Assembly (NCBI RefSeq): GCF_014698995.1
Contig: NZ_JACWZZ010000002.1
Location: forward strand, 992,001-1,056,000
Direction: 5' to 3'
DNA length: 64,000 nucleotides
DNA from: Hymenobacter duratus
Lineage (GTDB): Bacteria > Bacteroidota > Bacteroidia > Cytophagales > Hymenobacteraceae
Within the stretch, counting starts at the first letter, position 1. Every line of letters begins with the position of its first letter. Positions 9,443 through 17,299 of the stretch are shown piece after piece. The notes under the pieces were generated by a model. It saw nothing but the letters and a program-made list of their open reading frames with translations. It was not told the DNA's origin and did no database searches. The position numbers were made by a program, and so were the translations under genes.

Positions 9443-10372
9443 ATGTCACAGCAGGTAAAGATTTTCGCGGGCAATGCTTCCCACGAACTGGGTATGAAAA
9501 TCGCCGAAGCCTTCGGCCAGCCGCTCGGCGACCTGAGCATTCAGCGCTTCGCCGATACGGAGCTGGGGCCCAGCTTCAATGAAAGCGTGCGGGGCTGCGC
9601 CGTGTTCCTGATTCAGAGCACTAACCCGCCGGCCGAAAACCTGATGGAGCTAGCCCTGATGGTGGATGCTGCCAAGCGGGCTTCGGCCTACAAGGTGAAT
9701 ATTGTGATGCCCTACATGGGCTATGCCCGCCAGGACCGCAAGGACAAGCCGCGCGTGAGCATCGGGGCCAAAGTGGTGGCCAACATAGTGCAGAGCGTGG
9801 GCACTGACCGCCTGATGACCTGCGACCTGCACGCCGGCCAGATTCAGGGTTTCTACGACATTCCGGTAGACCACCTCGATGGCGCCACCGTGACGGCCCC
9901 TTATATAAAGAGCCTGAACCTCGACAACCTGATTTTCGCTTCGCCCGACGTGGGCGGCGTGGTGCGGACCCGCGCCTTCGCCAAGAAATTCGGGGCCGAA
10001 ATTGTAGTCTGCGACAAAATGCGCCTGCGGGCCAACGAAATTGCCTCCATGCAAGTCATCGGTGATGTAACGGGCATGAACGTGGTGCTGGTTGACGACA
10101 TCGTAGACACGGCCGGCACCATCTGCAAAGCCGCTGAGCTGCTGATGGAGCGCGGAGCCAAATCGGTACGCGCCGTTATTACGCACGGTGTGCTTTCGGG
10201 CCCGGCGCATGAGCGAATCCGCAACTCGGCCCTGGAGGAGCTGGTAATTACGGATACGCTGCCTTTAAAGGAGGAGAACCACAAAATCAGGGTTATTTCC
10301 CTGGCGCCGCTCTTCGCTTCGGCCATCCGCAACGTGGTATCGCACGAGTCGATCAGCTCACTGTTTGTGTAG
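9443..10372 (+). CDS. prs: Ribose-phosphate pyrophosphokinase
   Basis: PRPP synthetase, 309 residues: transfers pyrophosphate from ATP to ribose 5-phosphate, giving the precursor of nucleotides, histidine and tryptophan. Visible motifs are IFAGNASHELG at the start, RFADTE (35-40), the ATP-loop region YARQDRKDKPRVSIGAK (94-110), the metal-binding signature CDLHAGQIQGFYDIP (127-141) and the PRPP-binding loop VVLVDDIVDTAGT (214-226). Length is normal. It is followed by the L25 gene, a neighbour pairing (prs-rplY-pth) conserved across many bacteria. Confidence 0.97.
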   Translation: MSQQVKIFAGNASHELGMKIAEAFGQPLGDLSIQRFADTELGPSFNESVRGCAVFLIQSTNPPAENLMELALMVDAAKRASAYKVNIVMPYMGYARQDRKDKPRVSIGAKVVANIVQSVGTDRLMTCDLHAGQIQGFYDIPVDHLDGATVTAPYIKSLNLDNLIFASPDVGGVVRTRAFAKKFGAEIVVCDKMRLRANEIASMQVIGDVTGMNVVLVDDIVDTAGTICKAAELLMERGAKSVRAVITHGVLSGPAHERIRNSALEELVITDTLPLKEENHKIRVISLAPLFASAIRNVVSHESISSLFV

Positions 10373-10383
10373 TTTGTTTGCCT

Positions 10384-10470
10384 GTCATCCTGAGTGAAAC
10401 GAAGGACCTTATTATGGCTGAACAATGGCTGTGCAAGTGTGATAGGGTCCTTCGCTCCGCTCAGGATGAC
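10384..10470. repeat. imperfect inverted repeat, GTCATCCTGAG family
   Basis: GTCATCCTGAGTGAAACGAAGGACC (from 10384) pairs with GGTCCTTCGCTCCGCTCAGGATGAC (ending 10470) with a few mismatches around a central loop. It lies in the prs-rplY spacer. A relative is at 28970-29056. Confidence 0.75.
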
Positions 10471-10513
10471 AATTCTTTGTGGCACTCGCCATAATTTTCC
10501 CAAACAATCCGCC

Positions 10514-10521
10514 TATCTTTG
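10514..10521 (+). promoter_or_regulatory. candidate -7 element (TATCTTTG) for rplY
   Basis: TATCTTTG matches the -7 consensus and lies 52 bases before the rplY ATG at 10574. No good -33 element is seen at the usual distance. Confidence 0.4.
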
Positions 10522-10573
10522 CGGCCCGTTTGCCTGCTTTGGGTACGCGTTTTTTCCTCAAAAGCACACTTTT

Positions 10574-11146
10574 ATGAAAAGCCTCGAGATTGTAGGGTTT
10601 AAAAGAGCGAATCTCGGTAAGAAGGACGCCAAGGCGCTGCGCCTGGAGTCGTATGTACCTTGCGTACTGTACGGCGGCACGGAGCAGGTTCACTTCTCTG
10701 CCCCCGCTATCCTCTTCCGCGAATTGCTGTACACCCCCGAAGTTCACATCGTGGACCTGAACGTGGAAGGCACGCACTACCGCGCTATCGTGCAGGACGC
10801 TCAGTTCCACCCCGTGAACGAGATGCTGCTGCACGTTGACTTCCTGGAGCTGCAGGAAGGCAAAGAAGTGAAGATGGACATTCCGGTGAAGTACGTTGGT
10901 GTTTCGCCGGGCGTACTGGCTGGTGGCAAGCTCGTGAGCAAGCTGCGCAAGCTGAAAGTGAAGGCTTCGCCTGAGAACCTGCCCGACTACGTAGAAGTAG
11001 ACATTTCGGACCTGGGCCTTGGCAAGTCGATCAAGGTGAGCAAAGTTGTTCCAAACAACTACACCATCCTGACCAGCGAGCAGGCTCCTATTGCTACCGT
11101 GGCCATCCCACGTGCACTGAAAGGCCAGATGTCGGCCGACAAATAA
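10574..11146 (+). CDS. rplY: 50S ribosomal protein L25 (CTC/TL5 type)
   Basis: 190-residue 5S rRNA-binding ribosomal protein. The N-terminal L25 domain has the KKDAKALRLESYVPCVLYGG pattern (about 16-36), and the C-terminal TL5-type domain (about 95-185) includes MDIPVKYVGVSPGVLAGGKL and LPDYVEVDISDLGLGKSIKVS. The two-domain form is the general stress (CTC) type, longer than the single-domain E. coli L25. A start at 10394 would add a stretch that runs through the upstream palindrome, so ATG 10574 is used. It sits between prs and pth as in many genomes. Confidence 0.95.
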   Translation: MKSLEIVGFKRANLGKKDAKALRLESYVPCVLYGGTEQVHFSAPAILFRELLYTPEVHIVDLNVEGTHYRAIVQDAQFHPVNEMLLHVDFLELQEGKEVKMDIPVKYVGVSPGVLAGGKLVSKLRKLKVKASPENLPDYVEVDISDLGLGKSIKVSKVVPNNYTILTSEQAPIATVAIPRALKGQMSADK

Positions 11147-11149
11147 GGA

Positions 11150-11359
11150 CCACGGATTTTTCGGATGCCACGGATTTTGTGGACGATTCGGGAAGCTGCC
11201 GGTTCCAGCGTCAACGAAAAGCCGCTCTGCTTGCAGAGCGGCTTTTTTAGTGCTTGTTTGAATAATTTCACGCCTTAATCTGACGGGTAGGGCCGCGTTG
11301 CCCGAATAATCGTCCACGAAATCCGTGGCATTCGAAAAATCCGTCTAAATCCGTGGTCT
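11150..11359. repeat. large imperfect inverted repeat, ATCCGTGG family
   Basis: Left part 11150-11193 and right part about 11299-11359 are imperfect complements built of ATCCGTGG / CCACGGAT units (for example CCACGGATTTTTCGGATGCC on the left). They enclose the terminator at 11217-11250 and fill the rplY-pth spacer. The right part runs into the pth start. Confidence 0.7.
11217..11250. terminator. rho-independent terminator after rplY
   Basis: AAAAGCCGCTCTGC, two-base loop, GCAGAGCGGCTTTTTT: a strong G/C stem followed by a T run, lying inside the ATCCGTGG inverted repeat. Confidence 0.85.
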
Positions 11360-11926
11360 ATGAAGTTTCTTGTGCTGTGCCTGGGCAACATCGGGCCGGA
11401 ATACGCCGATACGCGCCACAACGTGGGCTTTATGGTGGGCGACTACCTGGCCCGCAAACACGACGCCGCACCCTGGCAGCTGGGCCGCCACGCCTTCACC
11501 ACCGAAATCAAGCACAAGGGCCACACCTACGTGCTGGTGAAGCCCACCACCTACATGAACCTGAGCGGCAAAGCGGCGGCACACTGGCTGAGCACGCTCA
11601 AGCTGACGAAGGAGCAAATGCTCGTCGTGACGGATGACTTGGCCCTTCCCTTCGGCAAGCTGCGGCTGAAAGCCAAAGGCTCGGCCGGCGGCCAGAACGG
11701 CCTCAAGCACATCCAGGAAACCCTGGGCTCCGACGAATACGCCCGCCTGCGCTTCGGCATCGACTCCAGCTTTTCGAAGGGCCGACAGGTGGACTACGTG
11801 CTCAGCCCCTTCTCCGCCGATGAAAACATTGACCTGGAAGGCCGCCTGGAAAAAGCCGCCGAAGCCGTGCTGGCGTTCGGGGCTATGGGCGTGGAACGGG
11901 CTATGAACGTGGTGAACGTGAAGTAA
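11360..11926 (+). CDS. pth: Peptidyl-tRNA hydrolase
   Basis: Releases tRNA from prematurely dropped peptidyl-tRNA. The 188-residue protein has LGNIGPEYADTRHNVGF (8-24) with the catalytic His20 and Asn10, KPTTYMNLSG (61-70, N67), the Asp in VTDDLALPFGKLRLK (D92/D93) and GSAGGQNGLKHI (108-118, N113). All catalytic residues are present. It ends just before a large palindrome that separates it from the convergent metG gene. Confidence 0.96.
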   Translation: MKFLVLCLGNIGPEYADTRHNVGFMVGDYLARKHDAAPWQLGRHAFTTEIKHKGHTYVLVKPTTYMNLSGKAAAHWLSTLKLTKEQMLVVTDDLALPFGKLRLKAKGSAGGQNGLKHIQETLGSDEYARLRFGIDSSFSKGRQVDYVLSPFSADENIDLEGRLEKAAEAVLAFGAMGVERAMNVVNVK

Positions 11927-11955
11927 TCCTCGCATTCAGGCCATACTGTAAAAGC

Positions 11956-12051
11956 AGAACGTCATTCAGAGCGAAGCGAAGAATCTCGCTAGAGGGTATC
12001 AATCGATATACCCTCTAGCGAGATTCTTCGCTTCGCTCTGAATGACGTTCT
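11956..12051. repeat. perfect 44-bp inverted repeat, GTCATTCAGAG family
   Basis: Arms 11956-11999 and 12008-12051 are exact complements (start AGAACGTCATTCAGAGCGAA, end CTAGAGGGTAT) with an 8-base loop. It fills the spacer between the convergent pth and metG genes and may serve as a two-way terminator. A half copy is seen near 34137-34171. Confidence 0.9.
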
Positions 12052-12070
12052 GTTGTTATCGGGTAGCGGC

Positions 12071-14119
12071 TTACGCTACGCCGGAACCGGGGCGTACGGG
12101 GCTGCTGGGCTGCATGAGGCTAAGCACGCCGTCGGCGTTTTCGGCCATCAGGAGCATGCCCTGGCTTTGGATGCCTTTGATTTCGCGGGGGGCGAGGTTG
12201 AGCAGCACCTGCACCTGCTGGCCGATGAGGGCCTCGGGCAGGAAGTGCTCAGCAATGCCCGACACGATGGTGCGGGGCTCGTCGAAACCGAGGTCTACGC
12301 TGAGTTTGAGCAGCTTTTTGGTTTTGGCTACCTTCTCGGCGGCCACGATGGTACCGATGCGCAGATCCATCTGCTGGAACTGCTCGAAGCTCACGTCCTC
12401 TTTTGCGGGGGCGGCTACGGCGGCGGCCAGCTCGTTGGCTTTCTTGGTATCAAGTAACTTCTGCACCTGGGCTTCCACGGTGGCGTCCTCGATTTTGGTG
12501 AACAGCAGCGCGGCTTCGGCCAGCTGGTGGCCGGCGGGCAGCGCGTCGGGGCGGCCGGCCTGGGGCCAAGTGCCTTTCTCGGTGTTCAGCATGCCCCCCA
12601 GGCGGGCGGCGGCTTCGGGCAGGAAGGGCTCCAGCAGTGTGACCAGGGCGGCAGCCAGCTGCAGCGACACGTGCAGCACGGTGCCGGTGCGGGCCTCGTC
12701 GGTTTTGACGAGCTTCCAGGGCTCCTGGTCGGCCAGGTACTTGTTGCCGAGGCGCGAGAGATTCATCAACTCGTTCAGGGCATCGCGGAAGCGGTAGTTG
12801 TCAATCAGCTCCCCGATGCGGGCCGGGAACTCCTGCAGCTGGCGCAGCACGTCCTCGTCCTCGGTGGTGAAGCCCACGGCGGCGGGTACTTTGCCCGCGA
12901 AGAACTTGTGCGTCAGGACCACGGCCCGGTTCACGAAGTTGCCGAGGTTGGCCACCAGCTCGTTGTTGTTGCGGGCTTGAAAATCCTTCCAGGTAAAGTC
13001 GTTGTCCTTGGTTTCGGGGGCGTTGGCGCAGAGCACGTAGCGCAGCACGTCGGCCTGGCCGGGGAAATCCTGCAGGTACTCGTGCAGCCACACGGCCCAG
13101 TTGCGGCTCGTGCTGATTTTGTCGCCTTCCAGGTTCAGGAACTCGTTGGCGGGCACGTTATCGGGCAGGATATAGTCGCCGTGGGCCTTGAGCATCGTGG
13201 GGAAGATGATGCAGTGGAACACGATGTTGTCCTTGCCGATGAAGTGCACCAGCTTGGTTTCGGGGTCTTTCCAGTAGGTTTCCCAGGTGTCGGGCAGCAG
13301 GTCTTTGGTGGCCGAGATATAGCCGATGGGCGCATCAAACCACACGTAGAGCACCTTGCCCTCGGCCCCGGCCACCGGCACGGGCACGCCCCAGTCCAGG
13401 TCGCGGGTTACGGCGCGGGGGTGCAGGCCCTGGTCGATCCACGATTTGCACTGGCCGTATACGTTGGCTTTCCAGTCCTGCTTGTGGCCTTCCACAATCC
13501 ACTCACGCAGCCAGGGCTCGTATTGGTCGAGGGGCAGATACCAGTGCTTGGTTTCGCGCAGCACGGGGTGGTTGCCGCTCAGCATGGAGCGCGGGTTGAT
13601 CAGCTCGGTGGGGCTGAGCGAGGTGCCGCACTTCTCGCACTGGTCGCCGTAGGCGTTTTCGTTGCCGCAGTTAGGGCAGGTACCCACGATGTAGCGGTCG
13701 GCCAGAAACTGGTCGGCCTTCTCGTCATAGTACTGCTCGGAAGTTTGCTCAATGAACTTGCCTTCTTCGTAGAGCTTCTTGAAAAAGCCGCTGGCTACCT
13801 CGGCGTGCGTGGCCGAGGACGTGCGCGAGTAGATGTCGAACGATACGCCGAAATCCTGGAACGAGTCGCGGATAATGGCGTGGTACTTATCGACTACCTG
13901 CTGGGGCGTGACGCCCTCCTTCTGGGCCCGGATGGTGATGGGCACGCCGTGCTCATCGGAGCCGCAGATGAATTTTACGTCGCGCTGCTGGGCGCGCAGG
14001 TAGCGCACGTAGATGTCGGCAGGCAGGTACACGCCAGCTAGGTGGCCGATGTGTACGGGGCCGTTGGCGTAGGGCAGCGCGGCCGTAACGGTGTAGCGCT
14101 TGGGGACAGATGAGGCCAT
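12071..14119 (-). CDS. metG: Methionyl-tRNA synthetase with C-terminal tRNA-binding domain
   Basis: Class I synthetase charging tRNA-Met, 682 residues. HIGH is at 23-26, the zinc knuckle uses C148, C151, C161 and C164 ([18 protein letters not shown]), and the KMSKS loop appears as DKISTS (333-338). The anticodon-binding helical domain follows, and about 580-682 is an EMAP/Trbp111-like OB domain ([18 protein letters not shown] ... GMLLMAEN) that dimerises and adds tRNA affinity. ATG 14119 is chosen over a start 21 residues upstream because [20 protein letters not shown] is the normal beginning. The gene is convergent with pth. Confidence 0.97.
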   Translation of the reverse strand: MASSVPKRYTVTAALPYANGPVHIGHLAGVYLPADIYVRYLRAQQRDVKFICGSDEHGVPITIRAQKEGVTPQQVVDKYHAIIRDSFQDFGVSFDIYSRTSSATHAEVASGFFKKLYEEGKFIEQTSEQYYDEKADQFLADRYIVGTCPNCGNENAYGDQCEKCGTSLSPTELINPRSMLSGNHPVLRETKHWYLPLDQYEPWLREWIVEGHKQDWKANVYGQCKSWIDQGLHPRAVTRDLDWGVPVPVAGAEGKVLYVWFDAPIGYISATKDLLPDTWETYWKDPETKLVHFIGKDNIVFHCIIFPTMLKAHGDYILPDNVPANEFLNLEGDKISTSRNWAVWLHEYLQDFPGQADVLRYVLCANAPETKDNDFTWKDFQARNNNELVANLGNFVNRAVVLTHKFFAGKVPAAVGFTTEDEDVLRQLQEFPARIGELIDNYRFRDALNELMNLSRLGNKYLADQEPWKLVKTDEARTGTVLHVSLQLAAALVTLLEPFLPEAAARLGGMLNTEKGTWPQAGRPDALPAGHQLAEAALLFTKIEDATVEAQVQKLLDTKKANELAAAVAAPAKEDVSFEQFQQMDLRIGTIVAAEKVAKTKKLLKLSVDLGFDEPRTIVSGIAEHFLPEALIGQQVQVLLNLAPREIKGIQSQGMLLMAENADGVLSLMQPSSPVRPGSGVA

Positions 14120-14309
14120 ATCGGGGGCAGAAAGCAACTTTAGCAAGAGAAAACCGCAGCCGGAAAGCCAACGGGAGTGCAAAGGAACGAGGAATAAGGC
14201 GAAAGGTGCCGCGTCGGCATATTCTTAACAATCCAGCCTATAAATACTGCTATATTTAAGCAGCCTACAGCGGAGTCTTGCGTATCACATGCTACCACTC
14301 TCTACCTAA

Positions 14310-14993
14310 ATGCCACAAGCCATGAAAAATTCTGCTCAAGAGAAAAGTCCCAAGAAGGAGAAGAAAGCTGCCCGAGAGAAGGACCCCGCTGAAAAGACTC
14401 AACGCAAAGCGGCTAAGGCTGCGCAGAAAGCATCAGCCAGTATTTCTGACAGCAATTCCGCCAAAAAATCCAGCCAGAAGAAGGTTCTTAAATCAGCTGC
14501 GAAACAGCTACAGAAAGAGCTGGACAACCACATCAACGAACTGGTGAAGCGCATCCGGAAAGAGGCCAAAGCGAAGCTGAAGGAAGTAGTGAAAGATGCT
14601 ACGCAGCGCCTCGACACCGACATGGAGCACTTGTTTGAGCAGGCGCTGCACACCATCGTGCGCCACCATGAGAATGGCACCGTCGCGGGCTCGGACAGCA
14701 TTTCTGTTGACCTGGGCGCTGAACAACCGGCAGCTAAACCGGCAGCAACGAATTCTAAAGCGGCGCCTGCCCGGCCGGCACGGACGACAGCCCAACCAGC
14801 GGCGGCCAAACCGGCGACAGTCCGGAGCAGCGCATCCGGAACAGCTAAACCAGCCGCAGCCCGACCAGTTGCCAAAACAGCTTCCTCAGCTGCTCCCGGC
14901 CGCTCCCGCCCGGCTACCGCAAAAAAGCCGGTTTCGGCCACGACCAACTCACAGGAACCGGCCCAGGACAATACTTCCAACACTGGTATTTAG
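14310..14993 (+). CDS. Lys/Ala-rich hypothetical protein with coiled-coil centre
   Basis: 227 residues, no recognised domain and no signal peptide. Residues 1-60 are Lys/Ala/Ser-rich and very basic. About 60-115 is charged and predicted helical (KVLKSAAKQLQKELDN, VKRIRKEAKAKLKEVVKDA), plausibly a coiled coil. About 130-227 is Ala/Pro/Lys-rich low complexity resembling histone H1-like or HU-tail sequences. A nucleic-acid or nucleoid role is possible on composition alone, but nothing shows it directly. A second start (MKNSAQ) lies four codons later. It converges on a small lipoprotein gene across a long perfect hairpin. Confidence 0.6.
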   Translation: MPQAMKNSAQEKSPKKEKKAAREKDPAEKTQRKAAKAAQKASASISDSNSAKKSSQKKVLKSAAKQLQKELDNHINELVKRIRKEAKAKLKEVVKDATQRLDTDMEHLFEQALHTIVRHHENGTVAGSDSISVDLGAEQPAAKPAATNSKAAPARPARTTAQPAAAKPATVRSSASGTAKPAAARPVAKTASSAAPGRSRPATAKKPVSATTNSQEPAQDNTSNTGI

Positions 14994-15001
14994 TCCGTGC
15001 A

Positions 15002-15068
15002 CTGAGTACAGAAGATAGAATGCCCGGTTGCTTTCGTAGCGACCGGGCATTCTATCTTCTGTACTCAG
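15002..15068. terminator. long perfect hairpin between convergent genes
   Basis: Arms 15002-15028 and 15042-15068 are 27-bp exact complements (CTGAGTACAGAAGATAGAAT... ) with a 13-base loop. It lies between the Lys/Ala-rich gene and the minus-strand lipoprotein gene, and probably terminates both. Confidence 0.75.
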
Positions 15069-15075
15069 CACTGCC

Positions 15076-15432
15076 CTATGGGCGGCGCAGCGTGTCTGTG
15101 GGCGCACCATTGAGACGGCGCAGACGGGTCTCGGGCGTAGTGGTATTGGGGTCGTTGGTATTGAGGCTTTCGGGCCGTTTGCGGGAGTTGATACCGCTGG
15201 CCTGCTCCCCCACCGGCACCCGGCCCGGGGTAGCATCGGGTACGGAACCGCCGTAGCCGGCCCCGCTATTATAAGCCGCCTGTCGGTCAGCATCGGTCTG
15301 GATAGTGGCGGGCAGCGCGGTAGGGCGGGCAGCTTCATTGGAGCTTTCCTGGGAGGTGAAGCAGCTGCTCAGCAGCGTGGCCGTACTTAGCAGGCAGGCC
15401 CCGACAAGCAAACGGGCAGAAATGATTTTCAT
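15076..15432 (-). CDS. Small hypothetical lipoprotein
   Basis: 118 residues with a type II signal peptide: basic start, hydrophobic stretch, lipobox LLSSC with the lipidated Cys at about 24. The mature part is short, polar and likely disordered (SGAGYGGSVPDATPGRVPVG, NTNDPNTTTPETRLRRL). No domain is recognised. The next gene upstream on the same strand is the DUF3050 gene, whose stop is at 15517, so co-transcription is possible. Confidence 0.65.
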   Translation of the reverse strand: MKIISARLLVGACLLSTATLLSSCFTSQESSNEAARPTALPATIQTDADRQAAYNSGAGYGGSVPDATPGRVPVGEQASGINSRKRPESLNTNDPNTTTPETRLRRLNGAPTDTLRRP

Positions 15433-15516
15433 CGGAATAGCGGAGAAAGCAGCACCGAAGCAGACACTGCTTCTTTACAACGAGCTAAGCCGCTGCCAGG
15501 TTGAAGCACAGCGGAT

Positions 15517-16314
15517 TTAAAGAACCGCCGACTGCGTCAGCGCAGCCCGGATACCATCCCACAAGGCTATCCGGGCCTGCATGCACCCAACCGCTACCTC
15601 GCGGCTTTCCTGCCAGCGCTGCGCATCATCACCACACAGGTCGCGCACCATCTGCTGGGCCAGCGGCGTATGGACTTCCTCATCGAGCTGAATATGGCGG
15701 TTGAGGTAGTAGCTGAACGTATCGAGCTGGCCTGGGAAACGCTGCGTAAGGTCGGCTACCAAGTGACGAAACATGTCGGGAATCACGTCTTCGCGGCCGA
15801 AGGTGAAAGCGGCAGCCACAGTATGCGGCTTGCCCGAATCAATGATGCGGAACGTAGCCAGCACAAACTTCTGCACCGAAGCCGGGGCCTGCGCCTGCTC
15901 CAGCGCCTGGCCTACAGTAGCGCCAGCAGCTAACGCGGCCAGCAGCTTTTCGATAGGTGCTGTATCGGCGCCGCACTCGCGCATGGCACGCAGGTAGAGC
16001 TCGAAATGGCTAGCGGGGCGGCCTTCGGGGTCCACGTCGGTTTCCTCTTCCAGCACGATGTCGTTGATGAGGCGACGCGTGGCGGGGTTGCCGCGGGGCA
16101 CCCACGGCACCTCTACGCAGGTCAGCTCGCGCTGCAGGGCCTTCAGCAGCGACATAAAATCCCAGACGGCAAACACATGGTGCTCCATGAATACGCGCAA
16201 ATCATGGAGGGAGTGCAGCGACTGATACACGCCGTGCGCCACCAGCTGCTCTCGGGCCGGAGCCAGCGCCTGCTGCAATTCGGCAATGGAATCAGGATGA
16301 ACGGAAGTTGACAT
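15517..16314 (-). CDS. DUF3050 family protein (heme-oxygenase-like fold)
   Basis: 265 residues, cytoplasmic, mostly helical. The pattern LVAHGVYQSLHSLHDLRVFMEHHVFAVWDFMSLLK (about 24-58), LINDIVLEEETD, and the late HIQLDEEVHTPLAQQMV are typical of DUF3050. Members have conserved His and Glu residues suited to a metal site, as in heme-oxygenase-like di-iron proteins. Here the EHH, EEETD and H-x-x-x-DEEVH clusters are visible. The substrate is unknown. The ATG follows the msrB terminator hairpin (16372-16400), so this gene has its own promoter region. Confidence 0.75.
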   Translation of the reverse strand: MSTSVHPDSIAELQQALAPAREQLVAHGVYQSLHSLHDLRVFMEHHVFAVWDFMSLLKALQRELTCVEVPWVPRGNPATRRLINDIVLEEETDVDPEGRPASHFELYLRAMRECGADTAPIEKLLAALAAGATVGQALEQAQAPASVQKFVLATFRIIDSGKPHTVAAAFTFGREDVIPDMFRHLVADLTQRFPGQLDTFSYYLNRHIQLDEEVHTPLAQQMVRDLCGDDAQRWQESREVAVGCMQARIALWDGIRAALTQSAVL

Positions 16315-16371
16315 AAAGTAAAAAGCGAGTTTACGGTGGAGCTTACGCTATAAGCCACTAACAAACGAAAC

Positions 16372-16400
16372 GGCCCGCTGGCTTGGATTGCCAGCGGGCC
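16372..16400 (-). terminator. G/C hairpin downstream of msrB
   Basis: GGCCCGCTGGC (16372-16382) and GCCAGCGGGCC (16390-16400) form an 11-bp perfect stem with a 7-base loop, 69 bases past the msrB stop. The T-tract is weak. Confidence 0.5.
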
Positions 16401-16468
16401 GGGCGCAAAAGTATATCCGTTATGAGTTGCCAGAGCTACTCAGGAACCAGCAACGCGCAATGAATACC

Positions 16469-17044
16469 CTATTTTGCTTTTTCGAAGATCATACCGTCGG
16501 AATCCATGCAGTAGCGCTGGCCGGTGGGCTTGGGGCCGTCGTCGAAGACGTGGCCGAGGTGGCCGCCGCACTTGGCGCACACCAGCTCGTCGCGGCTCAT
16601 GCCCAGGCTGTTGTCGGCGGTTACTTTCAGGCTGCTATCGGTAGCAGGTGCCCAGAAGCTCGGCCAGCCGGTTCCCGTTTCAAACTTGGTTTCGGAGGAA
16701 AACAGCAGGTTGTGGTCGGCGGCGCAATAGTAGTTGCCCTTCTCGTGGTTGTTGGCATACTTGTTCACAAAAGGCCGTTCGGTACCCTGCTGGCGCAGAA
16801 TGAAATACTGAGCCGGGGTTAGCTGCGCCTTCCACTGGGCATCAGTTTTGCGGATCGGAAACTCGTCGGGTTTGCCGGTTACTACCTTGGGTTTGGGGTA
16901 CGCCTTGGCGGCAGCGGAAGGAGCCGTAACGGGCCGGGGAGAATCCGCCAGGTCCATTTTTGCGTCACGGCTGCTCTTTTTCTGCGAGCAGGCAGAGTTC
17001 AGCGTCAGAGCGGACAGGAGAAGAATCAGGAATGAGAAGCGCAT
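16469..17044 (-). CDS. msrB: Peptide-methionine (R)-S-oxide reductase, lipoprotein form
   Basis: Reduces methionine-R-sulfoxide in oxidised proteins. The 191-residue protein begins with a lipoprotein signal (lipobox NSAC, Cys19), so it should act in the periplasm or at the membrane. The MsrB core (about 66-191) has [18 protein letters not shown] (116-133), [24 protein letters not shown] with the catalytic Cys179, and CAKC (156-159). Zinc-binding MsrBs carry two CxxC pairs; here the first pair reads CAAD (107-110), so one ligand position is Asp. ATG 17044 is chosen because it starts the signal peptide. It is divergent from typA. Confidence 0.9.
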   Translation of the reverse strand: MRFSFLILLLSALTLNSACSQKKSSRDAKMDLADSPRPVTAPSAAAKAYPKPKVVTGKPDEFPIRKTDAQWKAQLTPAQYFILRQQGTERPFVNKYANNHEKGNYYCAADHNLLFSSETKFETGTGWPSFWAPATDSSLKVTADNSLGMSRDELVCAKCGGHLGHVFDDGPKPTGQRYCMDSDGMIFEKAK

Positions 17045-17272
17045 GTCGGGGAGGAAGAGAAAAAAGGACGATAAGCGGCCGATATCAGCGGTCAGGCCGC
17101 TTGTGAGCAACATACGAAGCCGTCGGGTGGTTCGGCCTTGCCGCTGGTAAAACTTGTTTGCCACCACCAACGGGAACTGCAGCAGCCCAAGGAGTTGTCT
17201 TGCTTCCTGCCCGCTGTTTCTTCCTCTCTCAGTAACAATTCCTTAGTGCGGGTTTTTGCGCTAAACATTCCG

Positions 17273-17280
17273 TACCTTTG
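17273..17280 (+). promoter_or_regulatory. candidate -7 element (TACCTTTG) for typA
   Basis: TACCTTTG matches the -7 consensus and ends 19 bases before the typA ATG. A TTTG at 17255-17258 is only 14 bases upstream, closer than the usual 19-21. Confidence 0.4.
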
Positions 17281-17299
17281 CGCCCGGAAAAACCTTTGT

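Noticed and set aside
12527..14041. Plus-strand ORF of about 504 codons opposite metG
   Set aside because: Shadow of metG; Gly/Val/His-rich with no family features.
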